Assembly: GCF_013407145.1 (NCBI RefSeq)
Contig: NZ_CP026993.1
Location: 952,590 to 1,016,589 of the forward strand
DNA from: Nitrosopumilus cobalaminigenes
GTDB taxonomy: Archaea > Thermoproteota > Nitrososphaeria > Nitrososphaerales > Nitrosopumilaceae
Reading direction: 5' to 3'
DNA: 64,000 bases
Shown piece after piece: positions 18,366-27,237 of the stretch. The notes under the pieces were generated by a model that saw only the letters and a list, made by a program, of their open reading frames with translations, was not told the DNA's origin and ran no database searches. Every line of letters begins with the position of its first letter. Position 1 is the stretch's first letter. The translations under genes and the position numbers were made by a program.

Positions 18366-18438
18366 TTAAAATCCGTTGTCGTTAGGGAGGTTTAAAGTTT
18401 CCTTAGAAATATAATAAAATGATAACATCGAAGGCAGA

Positions 18439-18447
18439 ATTTTATAC
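18439..18447 (+). promoter_or_regulatory. TATA-like box of the deoxyhypusine synthase gene
   Basis: ATTTTATAC lies about 24 nt before the ATG at 18468. In archaea transcription begins some 25 nt after the TATA centre, so the mRNA would be nearly leaderless; no Shine-Dalgarno-like sequence precedes the ATG, in agreement. Confidence 0.5.
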
Positions 18448-18467
18448 TTGACACAGACAAACAGTTC

Positions 18468-19415
18468 ATGGTAGAACCAGGTCGTCCAGTAAAAGACATA
18501 GAAATCGATGCAAACACATCGTTAGAAGGAATTTTTGACGAATTGTCCCAATCAGGAGGATTTGAATCAGTGAATCTATCAGACGGATTAGAAATTTTAT
18601 CAGAAATGATTTCAGACAAACAATGTTTGAAATTTGTTTCATTTGTAGGAGCAGTGGTATCTACAGGTCTAAGAGGGATAATCAAAGACATGATCAAAAA
18701 CAAATGGTTTGATGTAGCAATTACTACCTGTGGAGCATTAGACCATGACATTGCAAGACATTTTTCACATTACAAAGAGGGTTCATTTACAATGGACGAT
18801 ATGGAGCTAGCAAATCAAAATATTCACAGGCTAGGCAACGTTCTAGTTCCAATGGATAGTTACGGACCACTAATTGAAGAAAAAATGCAATCATTCCTAG
18901 AAGAAGAATATCAAAATGGAAATAAAGAAATGAGTACTGCAGAACTATGCAAAATGATTGGAAAGCATTTAGGAGAAGATTCATTTCTTTATTGGGCATA
19001 CAAAAATGATATTGACATAGTAGTTCCAGGAATAATGGATGGAGCTGTAGGGAGTCAAATTTGGTTATTTACACAAAAACATAGTGATTTTAGATTAAAC
19101 ATGGCAGGAGATGCAAACTTACTTTCAGGATTAATTTTCAAAGCTGAAAAATCAGGAGCATTCATGATAGGGGGAGGAATTTCTAAACATCATACATTGT
19201 GGTGGAATCAATACAGAGAAGGATTAGATTATGCATTTTACATCACAACTGCACAAGAGTTTGACGGAAGTTTAAGTGGTGCATTAGTTAGAGAAGCAAT
19301 TTCATGGGGAAAAGTAACACAAATAGCAAAACAATCAACACTACACGCAGAGGTAACAACCATACTTCCATTCATTTATGCGGCATTACTTTCGAAATTA
19401 CAAAAAAAGAATTAG
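18468..19415 (+). CDS. dys: Deoxyhypusine synthase
   Basis: The 315-aa enzyme transfers an aminobutyl group from spermidine to a lysine of aIF5A, the first hypusination step. The NAD/spermidine-binding stretches SFVGAVVSTGLRG, TTCGALDHDIARHF and MIGGGISKHHTLWWNQ are present. The C-terminal AISWGKVTQIAKQS contains the catalytic Lys of the SWGK motif. No hydroxylase is expected in archaea. The next gene encodes a PAC2-family protein, 37 bp downstream. Confidence 0.95.
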   Translation: MVEPGRPVKDIEIDANTSLEGIFDELSQSGGFESVNLSDGLEILSEMISDKQCLKFVSFVGAVVSTGLRGIIKDMIKNKWFDVAITTCGALDHDIARHFSHYKEGSFTMDDMELANQNIHRLGNVLVPMDSYGPLIEEKMQSFLEEEYQNGNKEMSTAELCKMIGKHLGEDSFLYWAYKNDIDIVVPGIMDGAVGSQIWLFTQKHSDFRLNMAGDANLLSGLIFKAEKSGAFMIGGGISKHHTLWWNQYREGLDYAFYITTAQEFDGSLSGALVREAISWGKVTQIAKQSTLHAEVTTILPFIYAALLSKLQKKN

Positions 19416-19452
19416 ATAAAAGCTATTATTTGATCAATACTCAAAATATTTA

Positions 19453-20166
19453 GTGTTCCCAAAAATCAAAATTAGAGAATTAAAGAAAATAAATTTAGAA
19501 GAAGGATATCTTATTGACGGATTTCCATCAATGGGATTTAGCAGTGCAATTGCAACTGAATCGATGATTCATACTTCAGAATTTGAATTAAGTGGTGTAA
19601 TTTCTTCAGAAAGTTTTCCACCAATAAGCGTAATAAAAGAGGGAAAACCAAATTTCCCAACCAGAATATTTGTTAATGAAAATTTGAAAGTAGGAATTTT
19701 TCTTTCTTACTTAACTTTAGAACAATCTCTACACAGAATTATTGCCAAAACAATGCTATCATGGGCAAAAAAACACAAGATCAAATTAATTCTTAGCAGT
19801 GTTGCAGTAAAATCACCCAATGGGGAAGGAGAGACAATAGGAGTTGGAAGTACAGAGTCAGCTAGAAATAAAATAAAGGATGCAGGTTTGAAAGTGTTAG
19901 AACATGGAACTGTTCCAGGAATTCCCGGGATATTACTAAATGAAGGAAGTATATCAGGACAAGATGTAATTGTGATAATTTTTCATACAGACGGACAAGG
20001 TCCAGATTTTAAATCAAGTGCAGATCTATGCATGGCAATGACAAAATTAATTCCTGGTGCAACATGCGACATTTCATTATTACAAAAAGAAGCTGAAAAA
20101 GCCGAGAAAATCATTAAAGAGGCAGAAGAAGAGTCAGTGCAAATGAAAGATTCCATGTATAGATAA
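19453..20166 (+). CDS. PAC2-family (proteasome assembly chaperone-like) protein
   Basis: The 237-aa protein starts at GTG. The PAC2 core is visible in EEGYLIDGFPSMGFSSAIAT, GVISSESFPPISVI, and LLNEGSISGQDVIVIIFHTD. Archaeal PAC2 proteins are related to eukaryotic proteasome assembly chaperones, though their role in archaea is not settled. A C-terminal charged helix (KEAEKAEKIIKEAEEES) could form a coiled coil. It probably shares a transcript with the deoxyhypusine synthase gene. Confidence 0.85.
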   Translation: MFPKIKIRELKKINLEEGYLIDGFPSMGFSSAIATESMIHTSEFELSGVISSESFPPISVIKEGKPNFPTRIFVNENLKVGIFLSYLTLEQSLHRIIAKTMLSWAKKHKIKLILSSVAVKSPNGEGETIGVGSTESARNKIKDAGLKVLEHGTVPGIPGILLNEGSISGQDVIVIIFHTDGQGPDFKSSADLCMAMTKLIPGATCDISLLQKEAEKAEKIIKEAEEESVQMKDSMYR

Positions 20167-20210
20167 AATTCAATCAAGTTTATTTCATGATCAGATAGTA
20201 AAAACATAGA

Positions 20211-20831
20211 TTGATTCAAATTTTTGAATTTGCAGTTATTGTAATAGCCATTTCAGCATCAGGAGTAATGGCACCAGGCCCACTATTTGCAGCCAATGTC
20301 TCATATGGATTACGCGGCGGAGTAAAGTCAGGAATTAAAATGGCCATGGGACATACCATCGTAGAATTTCCTCTAGTAATTTTGTTAGGAGTAGGAGTAT
20401 TTTCTTTAGAAATATTTCCAGAATTTAGAACATTGATTTCAGTTTTTGGAGCAATCACATTATTTGTATTTGCAATATTGCAAATTAGGACAGTTTTACA
20501 GAAAAAAGAAAACATCACAACAAAACCAAAACATGGTCCATTAATTACAGGAATTGCATTAAGTGCATTAAATCCATTTTTTATCATTTGGTGGATAACA
20601 ATAGGATTCAAATTAATTTCAGATGCGATGTTAATTTGGGCATTTTCAGGCATACTAGTAATGTTTTTTCTTCATATTTGGATGGATTTTGTGTGGTTGG
20701 GAGGAGTTGCATTCCTTGCATCAAAAAGCTCGCGTATCCTTTCAAATAGAAATTACAAAATTTTGATGATAGGATTAAGTTTGATGTTAGTTTACTTTGG
20801 AATAACTTTTTTGACAGATTTGTTTTCTTAA
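20211..20831 (+). CDS. LysE-family amino-acid exporter
   Basis: The 206-aa integral membrane protein starts at TTG. It has about six hydrophobic segments. The N-terminal SASGVMAPGPLFAANVSYGL matches the LysE/RhtB signature with its conserved proline-glycine-proline stretch, and ITGIALSALNPFFIIWWI is the second conserved block. Such proteins export amino acids or small cationic solutes; the substrate is unknown. It overlaps the convergent small gene at its 3' end by 4 bp. Confidence 0.85.
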   Translation: MIQIFEFAVIVIAISASGVMAPGPLFAANVSYGLRGGVKSGIKMAMGHTIVEFPLVILLGVGVFSLEIFPEFRTLISVFGAITLFVFAILQIRTVLQKKENITTKPKHGPLITGIALSALNPFFIIWWITIGFKLISDAMLIWAFSGILVMFFLHIWMDFVWLGGVAFLASKSSRILSNRNYKILMIGLSLMLVYFGITFLTDLFS

Positions 20832-21085
20832 CCACAATCCAAAATTTCTATTTTGGATTGACATTGATCATTATACAAATCAATTCTTTCAAGGATATTT
20901 TCACAGTATTCAGGGTCTAATGATTTTTCATACGAATTAATATCATTTGAAATTAAAATATGATCAACACTACAAGAGTTATTTGTAAATATAGAAATCC
21001 CCACCAAAATTGAAAATCCAAACAGAATTAAGAATAAATATTTTAAATTAGTTTTTTGAAATATCAATTTCCATAGTAGAAACAT
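20828..21085 (-). CDS. Small membrane protein downstream of Alba fusion
   Basis: The frame is open from 21100; I choose the internal ATG at 21085, which starts [19 protein letters not shown] and gives about 85 aa. One strong membrane segment ([18 protein letters not shown]) is followed by an extracellular part with four Cys ([27 protein letters not shown]), which may form disulfides. The start overlaps the end of the Alba-repeat gene by about 38 bp, hinting at coupled translation. The family is not recognised. Confidence 0.55.
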   Translation of the reverse strand: MFLLWKLIFQKTNLKYLFLILFGFSILVGISIFTNNSCSVDHILISNDINSYEKSLDPEYCENILERIDLYNDQCQSKIEILDCG

Positions 21086-21746
21086 TACGCTGTTTTCCAT
21101 CTTGAGATGTTAAAGAATCAGATGAGATTCTAACATCACTAATTACATATCCTACAGAATCCATTCGTTTTACTATCATTTGTGAAACATCAACAGCTTG
21201 TGTAATACGTTTACCTCTAGCTTTAATGGTAACGGTTGGTCTTGTAGAAAGTTGAGTTAAAGTTGCCGATACATATGTCATGATAGGTTTTGTTCCAACG
21301 AAAATTACATCACGTTCCTCAGGAACTTTTTTTGTTTCAGTAGAATCATTTGCCGGTTCTGGTGTTGGTTCAGGTTCTGGTGTTGGTTCAGGTTCTGGTG
21401 TTGGTTCAGGTTCTGGTGTTGGTTCAGGTTCTGGTGTTGGTTCAGGTTCTGGTGTTGGTTCAGGTTCTGGTGTTGGTTCAGGTTCTGGTGTTGGTTCAGG
21501 TTCTGGTGTTGGTTCAGGTTCTGGTGTTGGTTCAGGTTCTGGTGTTGGTTCAGGTTCTGGTGTTGGTTCAGGTTCTGGTGTTGGTTCAGGTTCTGGTGTT
21601 GGTTCAGGTTCTGGTGTTGGTTCAGGTTCTGGTGTTGGTTCAGGTTCTGGTGTTGGTTCAGGTTCTGGTGTTGGTTCAGGTTTAATTCTTGAATCGAATT
21701 CAGATAAGATGTCTTCTGCGTCTTTAGATTTTTTATTGCTGCTCAA
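21048..21746 (-). CDS. Alba DNA/RNA-binding domain with long Pro/Glu repeat N-terminus
   Basis: The 232-aa protein has a short charged start (residues 1-22), an 18-copy hexapeptide repeat of E-P-T-P-E-P type (about 23-131), a linker, and a complete Alba domain at about 145-232. The Alba part shows [17 protein letters not shown], the RNA/DNA-contacting [13 protein letters not shown] and [16 protein letters not shown], close to the classic Alba pattern. The lysine of GTKP matches the lysine that is acetylated in Sulfolobus Alba. The acidic Pro-rich tail should be extended and exposed. A free Alba would be about 95 aa, so this is an unusual architecture. Confidence 0.9.
   Translation of the reverse strand: MSSNKKSKDAEDILSEFDSRIKPEPTPEPEPTPEPEPTPEPEPTPEPEPTPEPEPTPEPEPTPEPEPTPEPEPTPEPEPTPEPEPTPEPEPTPEPEPTPEPEPTPEPEPTPEPEPTPEPEPTPEPEPTPEPANDSTETKKVPEERDVIFVGTKPIMTYVSATLTQLSTRPTVTIKARGKRITQAVDVSQMIVKRMDSVGYVISDVRISSDSLTSQDGKQRNVSTMEIDISKN
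21355..21678 (+). repeat. 18 x 18-bp perfect tandem repeat inside the Alba-fusion gene
   Basis: The unit GGTTCTGGTGTTGGTTCA (plus strand) is repeated without visible change 18 times, 324 bp in all, followed by a partial unit. Being a multiple of 3, copy changes keep the frame. On the minus strand it encodes the hexapeptide repeat rich in Pro and Glu. Perfect identity points to recent expansion or ongoing homogenisation. Confidence 0.97.
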
Positions 21747-21795
21747 TTTTAAATTCCTGTTATAACAAATTTCTCTCTCGCTTTTATTTAATTTT

Positions 21796-22035
21796 TCAGG
21801 TATTTCCTTTCAAATAGTCTTCAAATAATTTTTCAAGATCGTCATCATTGTCAATTTTCTTAATTTGGTCGACTAGATCTGTTTCTTCGATTTCATAGCA
21901 ATTTAGAACATCTTGAGAATCTTTGAAAATTAACATTGCTTTATTCTTAAAAATACAATGATAGAGTTTTTCTTTCTCCATTTTTTCAGGTTTTAGATTT
22001 ACTCCATTTTCATCTACAGATAAGGGATATTCCAT
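21796..22035 (-). CDS. Small acidic hypothetical protein
   Basis: The 79-aa acidic protein has no signal peptide. Two Cys are present (YHCIFKN, VLNCYEI) and the C-terminal half is an acidic helix ([20 protein letters not shown]). It looks like a small alpha/beta cytosolic protein. Spacing to the Alba-fusion gene is 49 bp on the same strand, and to the sensor kinase gene 80 bp. The function is not recognised. Confidence 0.55.
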   Translation of the reverse strand: MEYPLSVDENGVNLKPEKMEKEKLYHCIFKNKAMLIFKDSQDVLNCYEIEETDLVDQIKKIDNDDDLEKLFEDYLKGNT

Positions 22036-22115
22036 GAAAAGACTTTCTTTTTTTGTTATTTAGATTGTTCTAAATATTACAGCAAAATTTTGTATTAATA
22101 TCTTTTAAAACAACA

Positions 22116-23690
22116 TCAAGATTCAATTTTTGGAGTTTGTGAAATCTGTGATTCTCTATCATTTAATGGCAACATTATTGTGAATCTAGTAAATTCACCA
22201 ACTTTTGATTCTACAGTTATTGTTCCGCCATGCATATCAACGATTCCTTTTGTAATAGACAATCCTAAACCAGTCCCACCATACTCTCTTCTTAACGAGG
22301 AATCAACTTGATAATATTTTTGGAATATATGTTCAAGTTTATCTTCAGGAATTCCCGAACCATTATCCTCTACAAACAATTTTGCAAACTTACCTTCTTT
22401 AGATAATGAAATAATTATTTCTCCATCGGAAGAAGGAGTAAAATCTATAGAATTTGTAAGTAAATTTAAGACAACTTGAGAGATTCTAGATTTATCACAA
22501 AAACATCCTACATGATTTAATTGCAAATTTATTTTAATTCCTTTTTTATTAAAATCAGGCTCGAGTTTGATTACAGTTTCATTGATGATATCAGATAATG
22601 AATTGATTTCCCTATGCATCTTCATGTTTCCTGTATCTAATTTTTGAACATCAGATAAATCATCAATGAGTTTATTCAGAGATTCTGCGCTTGAACGAAC
22701 AATTTCCAATTTCTCTATTTGTTGTGGTGTGAGTTGACCAATTTTCCCTGAAATTATCATATCTAAATAACTCTTTATTGGAACCAAAGGAGTTTTTAGC
22801 TCATGGGCAATCATAGATGAAAATTCATCTTTTCTAGTTTCTGTTTGTTTAAGTTCAACTATCTCTTTAGATTTAGTTTCAACTTTTGCTTTAGAATAAA
22901 CAATGATTGCGATGGCAAGTGTACCGATTGCAATAATTACAGGTACAACATTATGATACAAATCATGAATTCTTTTTTGGGTCTCGGCCTTTTGAACCAA
23001 AATCTTTTGAGAAAATTCAGAAGGACCATCCCAAGCATCTAAAATTGGAACTTTTTGATTATCAATTATTGCATAATCTGTAAACCTTTCTGTAAACGAT
23101 ACTTCGATTCCAGTTTTGGGTTCAATGAAATTGGTAGCAGAATAATCTTCATAAATTGGGACATCAAAATCAGGATAGATATAAGAAACTTCAAAAGTTG
23201 TTTCACCTGAAAATTCATAAACTTCCAACCCTTCAATTTCGGTCACACCTACAAAATTATAATTCAATACGGAGCCACCAACATCATAAACTTGATAGTT
23301 TTTTTGTTCTAAATCACTTGGGAACATAAAATGGCCAGGCTTGTCAATATACTTTCGAGTAGTTGCATCTACAGTTTCATCAAGAGTGGTTTCCCAAAGA
23401 ATTTCGTCAGTAAGTATATCTCTGTATGTATATGATGTTTGCATTTTTATTTCATTTCCAATTCTTTCAACTACATTTCCATTCCAAACAAAAACCATTT
23501 TGATAGGATCAGATAAGGGGGAACCAATATCATCAGCAATCTGAATCATGCCAATATTTTCAGCTGAAACTTCGAATACTTCAGGAGAGGTTGACAACTC
23601 AGGTACGGCATAAAAGAACCAAATCAACATGACAACAACACCAGATGTTAAAATTCCACCCAGAGTGATTTTGCCCATAAAAATAAACAA
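22116..23690 (-). CDS. Sensor histidine kinase with DUF3068-like outer domain
   Basis: The 524-aa membrane kinase has TM1 at about 8-28, an outer domain at 29-247 and TM2 at 248-266. HisKA follows with phospho-acceptor H296 in IAHELKTP, and HATPase_c shows DNGSGIPEDKLEHIF and GGTGLGLSITKGIVDMHGG. The outer domain has KYIDKPGHFMFPSDLEQKNY, FVGVTEIEGLEVYEF and EPKTGIEVSF, a pattern I recognise from DUF3068/PorA-like surface proteins of actinobacteria. No response regulator gene is adjacent, so the output is unknown. The sensor assignment is by motif only. Confidence 0.85.
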   Translation of the reverse strand: MFIFMGKITLGGILTSGVVVMLIWFFYAVPELSTSPEVFEVSAENIGMIQIADDIGSPLSDPIKMVFVWNGNVVERIGNEIKMQTSYTYRDILTDEILWETTLDETVDATTRKYIDKPGHFMFPSDLEQKNYQVYDVGGSVLNYNFVGVTEIEGLEVYEFSGETTFEVSYIYPDFDVPIYEDYSATNFIEPKTGIEVSFTERFTDYAIIDNQKVPILDAWDGPSEFSQKILVQKAETQKRIHDLYHNVVPVIIAIGTLAIAIIVYSKAKVETKSKEIVELKQTETRKDEFSSMIAHELKTPLVPIKSYLDMIISGKIGQLTPQQIEKLEIVRSSAESLNKLIDDLSDVQKLDTGNMKMHREINSLSDIINETVIKLEPDFNKKGIKINLQLNHVGCFCDKSRISQVVLNLLTNSIDFTPSSDGEIIISLSKEGKFAKLFVEDNGSGIPEDKLEHIFQKYYQVDSSLRREYGGTGLGLSITKGIVDMHGGTITVESKVGEFTRFTIMLPLNDRESQISQTPKIES

Positions 23691-23799
23691 AATTTGATTG
23701 AATATAACCGATCAGTTGTAAAAAATTGTACTTACCATCAAACTAGCCTCAAAAAGAAAATACACAATCTAGTAATAATCAAAGTATCTTCAAAGAACA

Positions 23800-24894
23800 T
23801 TGGAAACAAGAATAGTTTTCCACATAGATTTTGATTATTTTTATGCACAATGTGAAGAGACAAGGGCCCCAGAATTAAAATCAAAACCAGTATGTGTTTG
23901 TGTTTTTTCAGACAGGGGAGGAGATAGCGGAGCGATTGCAACTGCAAATTATACGGCAAGAAAATACGGAGTAAAGTCAGGAATACCAATTGCTTTTGCA
24001 AAAAAAAGATTAGAAGAAAGAAAAGATGCAGTGTTTTTACCCGTTGATTTTGATTTCTATTCAGATATTTCTGAAAAAGCAATGGAAATCATGAAAGAAA
24101 ATGCAGATATTTTTGAATATGTCGGTCGAGATGAAGCATATTTGGATGTAACAGAAAGAGTTGAAAGAGATTTTGAGAAAGCAAGTCATCTTGCTCAACA
24201 AATTAAAAATTCCATAAGAGATAAAATAAAACTTAGTTGTTCAATAGGGATTTCACCTAACAAACTTATTTCAAAAATAGCATCAGATTTTCAAAAACCA
24301 GACGGATTAACAATAGTTTCACCTGAAAAAGTTGAAGCATTTTTAGAGCCATTAAAAATTAGAACGATACCAGGTATAGGTAAAAAAACTGAAGATAAAT
24401 TTTCAGAGATGAAATTAGAAACAATTCAAGATTTAAAAAAAATTGATATATTTACATTAAACAAATTTTTTGGAAGAAAAACAGGAGCTTATATTCATAA
24501 CGCAGCAAGAGGATTAGATAACGAACCAGTAAAAAAACGAGAAGCGCGTATTCAATATAGTAAAATTACCACATTAAAACAAGATTCGAAAGATTATGAA
24601 TTTTTATCAGAAAATATTTCAGAATTATGTAAAGAAGTTCATAGTGTAGTTAAGAAAAATAATCAAATGTTCAAGTCAGTTGGAATACATTTTGTCCAGT
24701 CAGATTTGTCAAATAAATCAAAATCTAGAATGTTAAGAAACCCAACATCAGGTATTGAAGAATTAGAAAAAACATCTGATCAATTACTAAAAGAAGCATT
24801 AGAAAATCAAACCATTACAATTAGGAGATTAGGCGTAAAGGTTTCAGAACTTTCAGATGTGCAAGGCCAAAGCGATATCACTTCTTATTTTTAG
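23800..24894 (+). CDS. dinB: DNA polymerase IV (Y-family translesion polymerase)
   Basis: The 364-aa Y-family polymerase starts at TTG and opens METRIVFHIDFDYFYAQCEE, with the first catalytic Asp and the steric-gate region. YVGRDEAYLDVT carries the other catalytic acids. A helix-hairpin-helix (IRTIPGIGKKTEDKFSEM) and a little-finger domain follow. The C-terminus QSDITSYF resembles a PCNA-interacting (PIP) motif with its Q-x2-I-x2-YF pattern. This enzyme would copy across damaged bases. Confidence 0.95.
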   Translation: METRIVFHIDFDYFYAQCEETRAPELKSKPVCVCVFSDRGGDSGAIATANYTARKYGVKSGIPIAFAKKRLEERKDAVFLPVDFDFYSDISEKAMEIMKENADIFEYVGRDEAYLDVTERVERDFEKASHLAQQIKNSIRDKIKLSCSIGISPNKLISKIASDFQKPDGLTIVSPEKVEAFLEPLKIRTIPGIGKKTEDKFSEMKLETIQDLKKIDIFTLNKFFGRKTGAYIHNAARGLDNEPVKKREARIQYSKITTLKQDSKDYEFLSENISELCKEVHSVVKKNNQMFKSVGIHFVQSDLSNKSKSRMLRNPTSGIEELEKTSDQLLKEALENQTITIRRLGVKVSELSDVQGQSDITSYF

Positions 24895-24900
24895 AAAAAG

Positions 24901-25818
24901 TTATTTTTCAGATTTTTTGAGTCGCCTTGATTCTATCAAAATTACTACCAAAATGAATGCAAATAGCCACGGCAAGAACATTATTTCACCGGCTATTTTG
25001 TGATATTCTTCCCATGCAACAGGATCAGTTGTTACTTTGAGAGCATACCAAGACAAGGAGAAAATACGGATCAAATTAACAATAATCGTACCGATAATTC
25101 CCAATACAAAATAGATGATTTTTCTATTTCTCGGAATGTTTAGTTTTAACATGAATGCCCCAATGACCAATGAAAAAATTATGATACTATGTACACCAGC
25201 TGAAGGCCAAAATACTTGAAGAGCCATTGAACCGTGTTCTCCTCGCAAAAACATTACATTGTCACGTGCAACTGCAGTTCCAAGATCAAGTGCAGTTACC
25301 AACCAAACATTTGCTTGAACAAAGTACGGGACAACATATTGTAATGGGCCAAGTGTATCATATGGGAAAAATGCATCAAGTGAAAGGATTATCGCAGTAC
25401 CAGTTAGAAATATTGGACCAGCTGGAGCAATTCTAATCCAACGTTTTCCAAAGAATATACTTAATGCTGCAACGACAAAGATTGCCATTACAACAAAGTC
25501 CCACATCCAAGTCCAAGAATAAATTAATTGTACATCAAATTGTTCTGCAGATGAAATAATGTATTCTCTTAAACCATATTCTAAAGAAACCAAGTATACA
25601 ATAGTTGCAAGAGCCATTGGAATGACTGCAAGTAATTTTTTCTTTGAAATTACAATTTTTAATCCAATTAATTCAGCGACAATAAAGATAAGAGCAAAAA
25701 AGTAACCACCACGCCCCTCATTCCAACTCCAAGCTATAGAATCAGGAAATGCAATCATTGAAAATAGAATCGGACTTGAAATGATCAGAATTCCAAAAAT
25801 TAAATTCCAATTCTGCAT
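24901..25818 (-). CDS. Thaumarchaeosortase-like membrane transpeptidase (Cys to Ser)
   Basis: The 305-aa protein with about eight membrane helices resembles the exosortase/archaeosortase family, which cleaves C-terminal sorting signals of surface proteins. The catalytic neighbourhoods are visible: FWPSAGVHSI (where the family usually has Cys; here S206), VNLIRIFSLSW (R251) and WEEYHKIAGEIMF (H273). Substrate proteins with a PEFG-type C-terminus are not in the window. If the serine is real, the chemistry differs from the Cys-based enzymes. It is convergent with dinB, 6 bp apart. Confidence 0.72.
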   Translation of the reverse strand: MQNWNLIFGILIISSPILFSMIAFPDSIAWSWNEGRGGYFFALIFIVAELIGLKIVISKKKLLAVIPMALATIVYLVSLEYGLREYIISSAEQFDVQLIYSWTWMWDFVVMAIFVVAALSIFFGKRWIRIAPAGPIFLTGTAIILSLDAFFPYDTLGPLQYVVPYFVQANVWLVTALDLGTAVARDNVMFLRGEHGSMALQVFWPSAGVHSIIIFSLVIGAFMLKLNIPRNRKIIYFVLGIIGTIIVNLIRIFSLSWYALKVTTDPVAWEEYHKIAGEIMFLPWLFAFILVVILIESRRLKKSEK

Positions 25819-25905
25819 TAAATTAGATCTAAAAAAGGCAAATAAATATCTCGACTTTAATTAATTCAAAATTTATCAAATTGTAATAGAAATTTGGGAG
25901 TGATG

Positions 25906-26057
25906 CTAGTCTTCAGCATCTTCAATTTCATCAGCTTCTGGATCTCTCCTACTAGGTCTGATTGGCACATAGATGAATGTCACAATAATACATGAAAAGG
26001 CTGGAAGATACATTCCAAGGTTGCAAAAGTTTGCCTAATTGGTAATTTCTTATCCAT
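25906..26057 (-). pseudogene. Small membrane protein gene with apparent -1 frameshift
   Basis: An ATG at 26057 overlaps the TAA of the preceding membrane-protein gene by one base (TAATG) and reads MDKKLPIRQTFATL before entering a frame that stops at 25978. The other frame continues from GMYLPAFSCIIVTFIYVPI to an acidic tail ending DAED at a TAG (25906-25908). Adding one G to the GG at about 26015-26016 would join them into a natural 50-aa protein with one membrane helix. Either the gene is broken, or the sequence has a one-base error. The coupling to the upstream gene favours a real gene. Confidence 0.5.
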
Positions 26058-26542
26058 TATGAATTGGGATCAAACTTGCATTCTATTTTCAAGGATTTTA
26101 CAGTTGTAAAGTAAGTAATAGCAAGAATTCCAATGGCAATTATTCTAATTGGAATTTCATAGTTTGTTAGAAATGCTGTTGCAGTAGCTCCAACTGAGCC
26201 AAATGTAGAGATCACAGCAAAACCTATTGGACCACAACTACATGCTCCTGCAGCTGCACCAATAATAGAACCAAAAATACCTCCACCCATTTTCTGTTTT
26301 GATTTTTTTAGAATATTTATACGAAAAATATTCATCGGCAAGACCAATGCAGAAAGTGCAGATATAGTTACAATCAGCACAAACCCAAATTCAGTTCCAG
26401 AAGGAAGATGACTAACAACATATGGTTCCAAAAAGATGTATTCAGATAAAATTAGCAATCCAACTAGCATAGAGGAAAAGATTACCAGTGAAAGTATCAG
26501 ATATTTGAGATTTGAAAAAACGAGACTAATTACAGATGTCAT
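26057..26542 (-). CDS. Membrane protein with GACSCGP motif in DsbA operon
   Basis: The 161-aa protein has about four membrane helices. A loop and helix contain GAAAGACSCGPIGFAVIST, with a C-S-C pair that could be redox active. It begins one base after the stop of the DsbA-like gene and ends overlapping the ATG of the next small gene, so the three form one operon. DsbD or VKOR-type partners of DsbA have similar sizes, but this is not clearly either. Re-oxidation of the DsbA protein is a hypothesis from context. Confidence 0.65.
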   Translation of the reverse strand: MTSVISLVFSNLKYLILSLVIFSSMLVGLLILSEYIFLEPYVVSHLPSGTEFGFVLIVTISALSALVLPMNIFRINILKKSKQKMGGGIFGSIIGAAAGACSCGPIGFAVISTFGSVGATATAFLTNYEIPIRIIAIGILAITYFTTVKSLKIECKFDPNS

Positions 26543-27205
26543 CTAAACCATAGAATCCAATACTTGTTTGAACACAGAAAATGGTTGTGCACCACCAAGT
26601 TGTTGTTGTCCATCAGGGCCAACTACAATGAAATTAGGAGTTCCACGAACATTGTGATCTCTAGCTTGTTGTGTATTGTATTGAACACGTTTAGTATATT
26701 TCCCAGAATCAAGACAACTCTCAAACAAATCAGAGTTTAGACCTAAATCAAGTGCAATAGCTTTGAGTCTTTCAGAGTTTGCCCAACCACCATCAATTTT
26801 GTCTTCTTGTAAAGTGTAAAGCATATCATGATATTCCCAATACATTCCTTGTTCTTCTGCACAATATGTTGCTTGAGCAGCCTTTGGAGAATCACGTCCT
26901 AAAAATGCCATGTCGACAAAAACTAAATTAACTTTTCCAGTTGCAATGTAATCTTCAAAGATTGCAGGTTTTGTATTATGAAACCAATTGTAGCATTGGT
27001 GGCATTGGTAATCTCCAAACTCAATAATAGTGATTGGTGCTGAAGGATCACCTAAGATAGGAGAGCCCATAGCAGTAGAAATTGTACCATGAGTCCTACT
27101 CATGTCCAAATTAACAGTTTCGGAAGGAGATGAAGATACAGATGCAGCAATTCCAGATATAATTGCAATTGCAATCACGCCTAAAATTACTCCTTTTTTA
27201 TTCAT
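26543..27205 (-). CDS. DsbA-type thiol-disulfide oxidoreductase
   Basis: The 220-aa secreted protein has an N-terminal membrane segment or signal anchor (GVILGVIAIAIISGIAAS) followed by a thioredoxin fold with inserted helical part. The active site is C68-H-Q-C71 (GDYQCHQCYNW) and the cis-proline loop is VRGTPNFIVVG. It should introduce or reshuffle disulfides outside the membrane. The partner gene starts immediately at its stop. The Cys-rich surface proteins encoded in the window are plausible clients. Confidence 0.88.
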   Translation of the reverse strand: MNKKGVILGVIAIAIISGIAASVSSSPSETVNLDMSRTHGTISTAMGSPILGDPSAPITIIEFGDYQCHQCYNWFHNTKPAIFEDYIATGKVNLVFVDMAFLGRDSPKAAQATYCAEEQGMYWEYHDMLYTLQEDKIDGGWANSERLKAIALDLGLNSDLFESCLDSGKYTKRVQYNTQQARDHNVRGTPNFIVVGPDGQQQLGGAQPFSVFKQVLDSMV

Positions 27206-27237
27206 AATTCAAAACAGATAGAGTAGGTTAAAAAAAC

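Noticed and set aside
21355-21678. Repeat array that might be taken for CRISPR
   Set aside because: The units are directly adjacent with no spacers and are in frame inside a coding gene. No cas gene is present.
21280-21765. Plus-strand frame made of Gly-Ser-Gly-Val repeats, and another of Val-Leu repeats
   Set aside because: Both are antisense shadows of the 18-bp repeat in the Alba gene. The Alba domain on the minus strand is a clear real protein.
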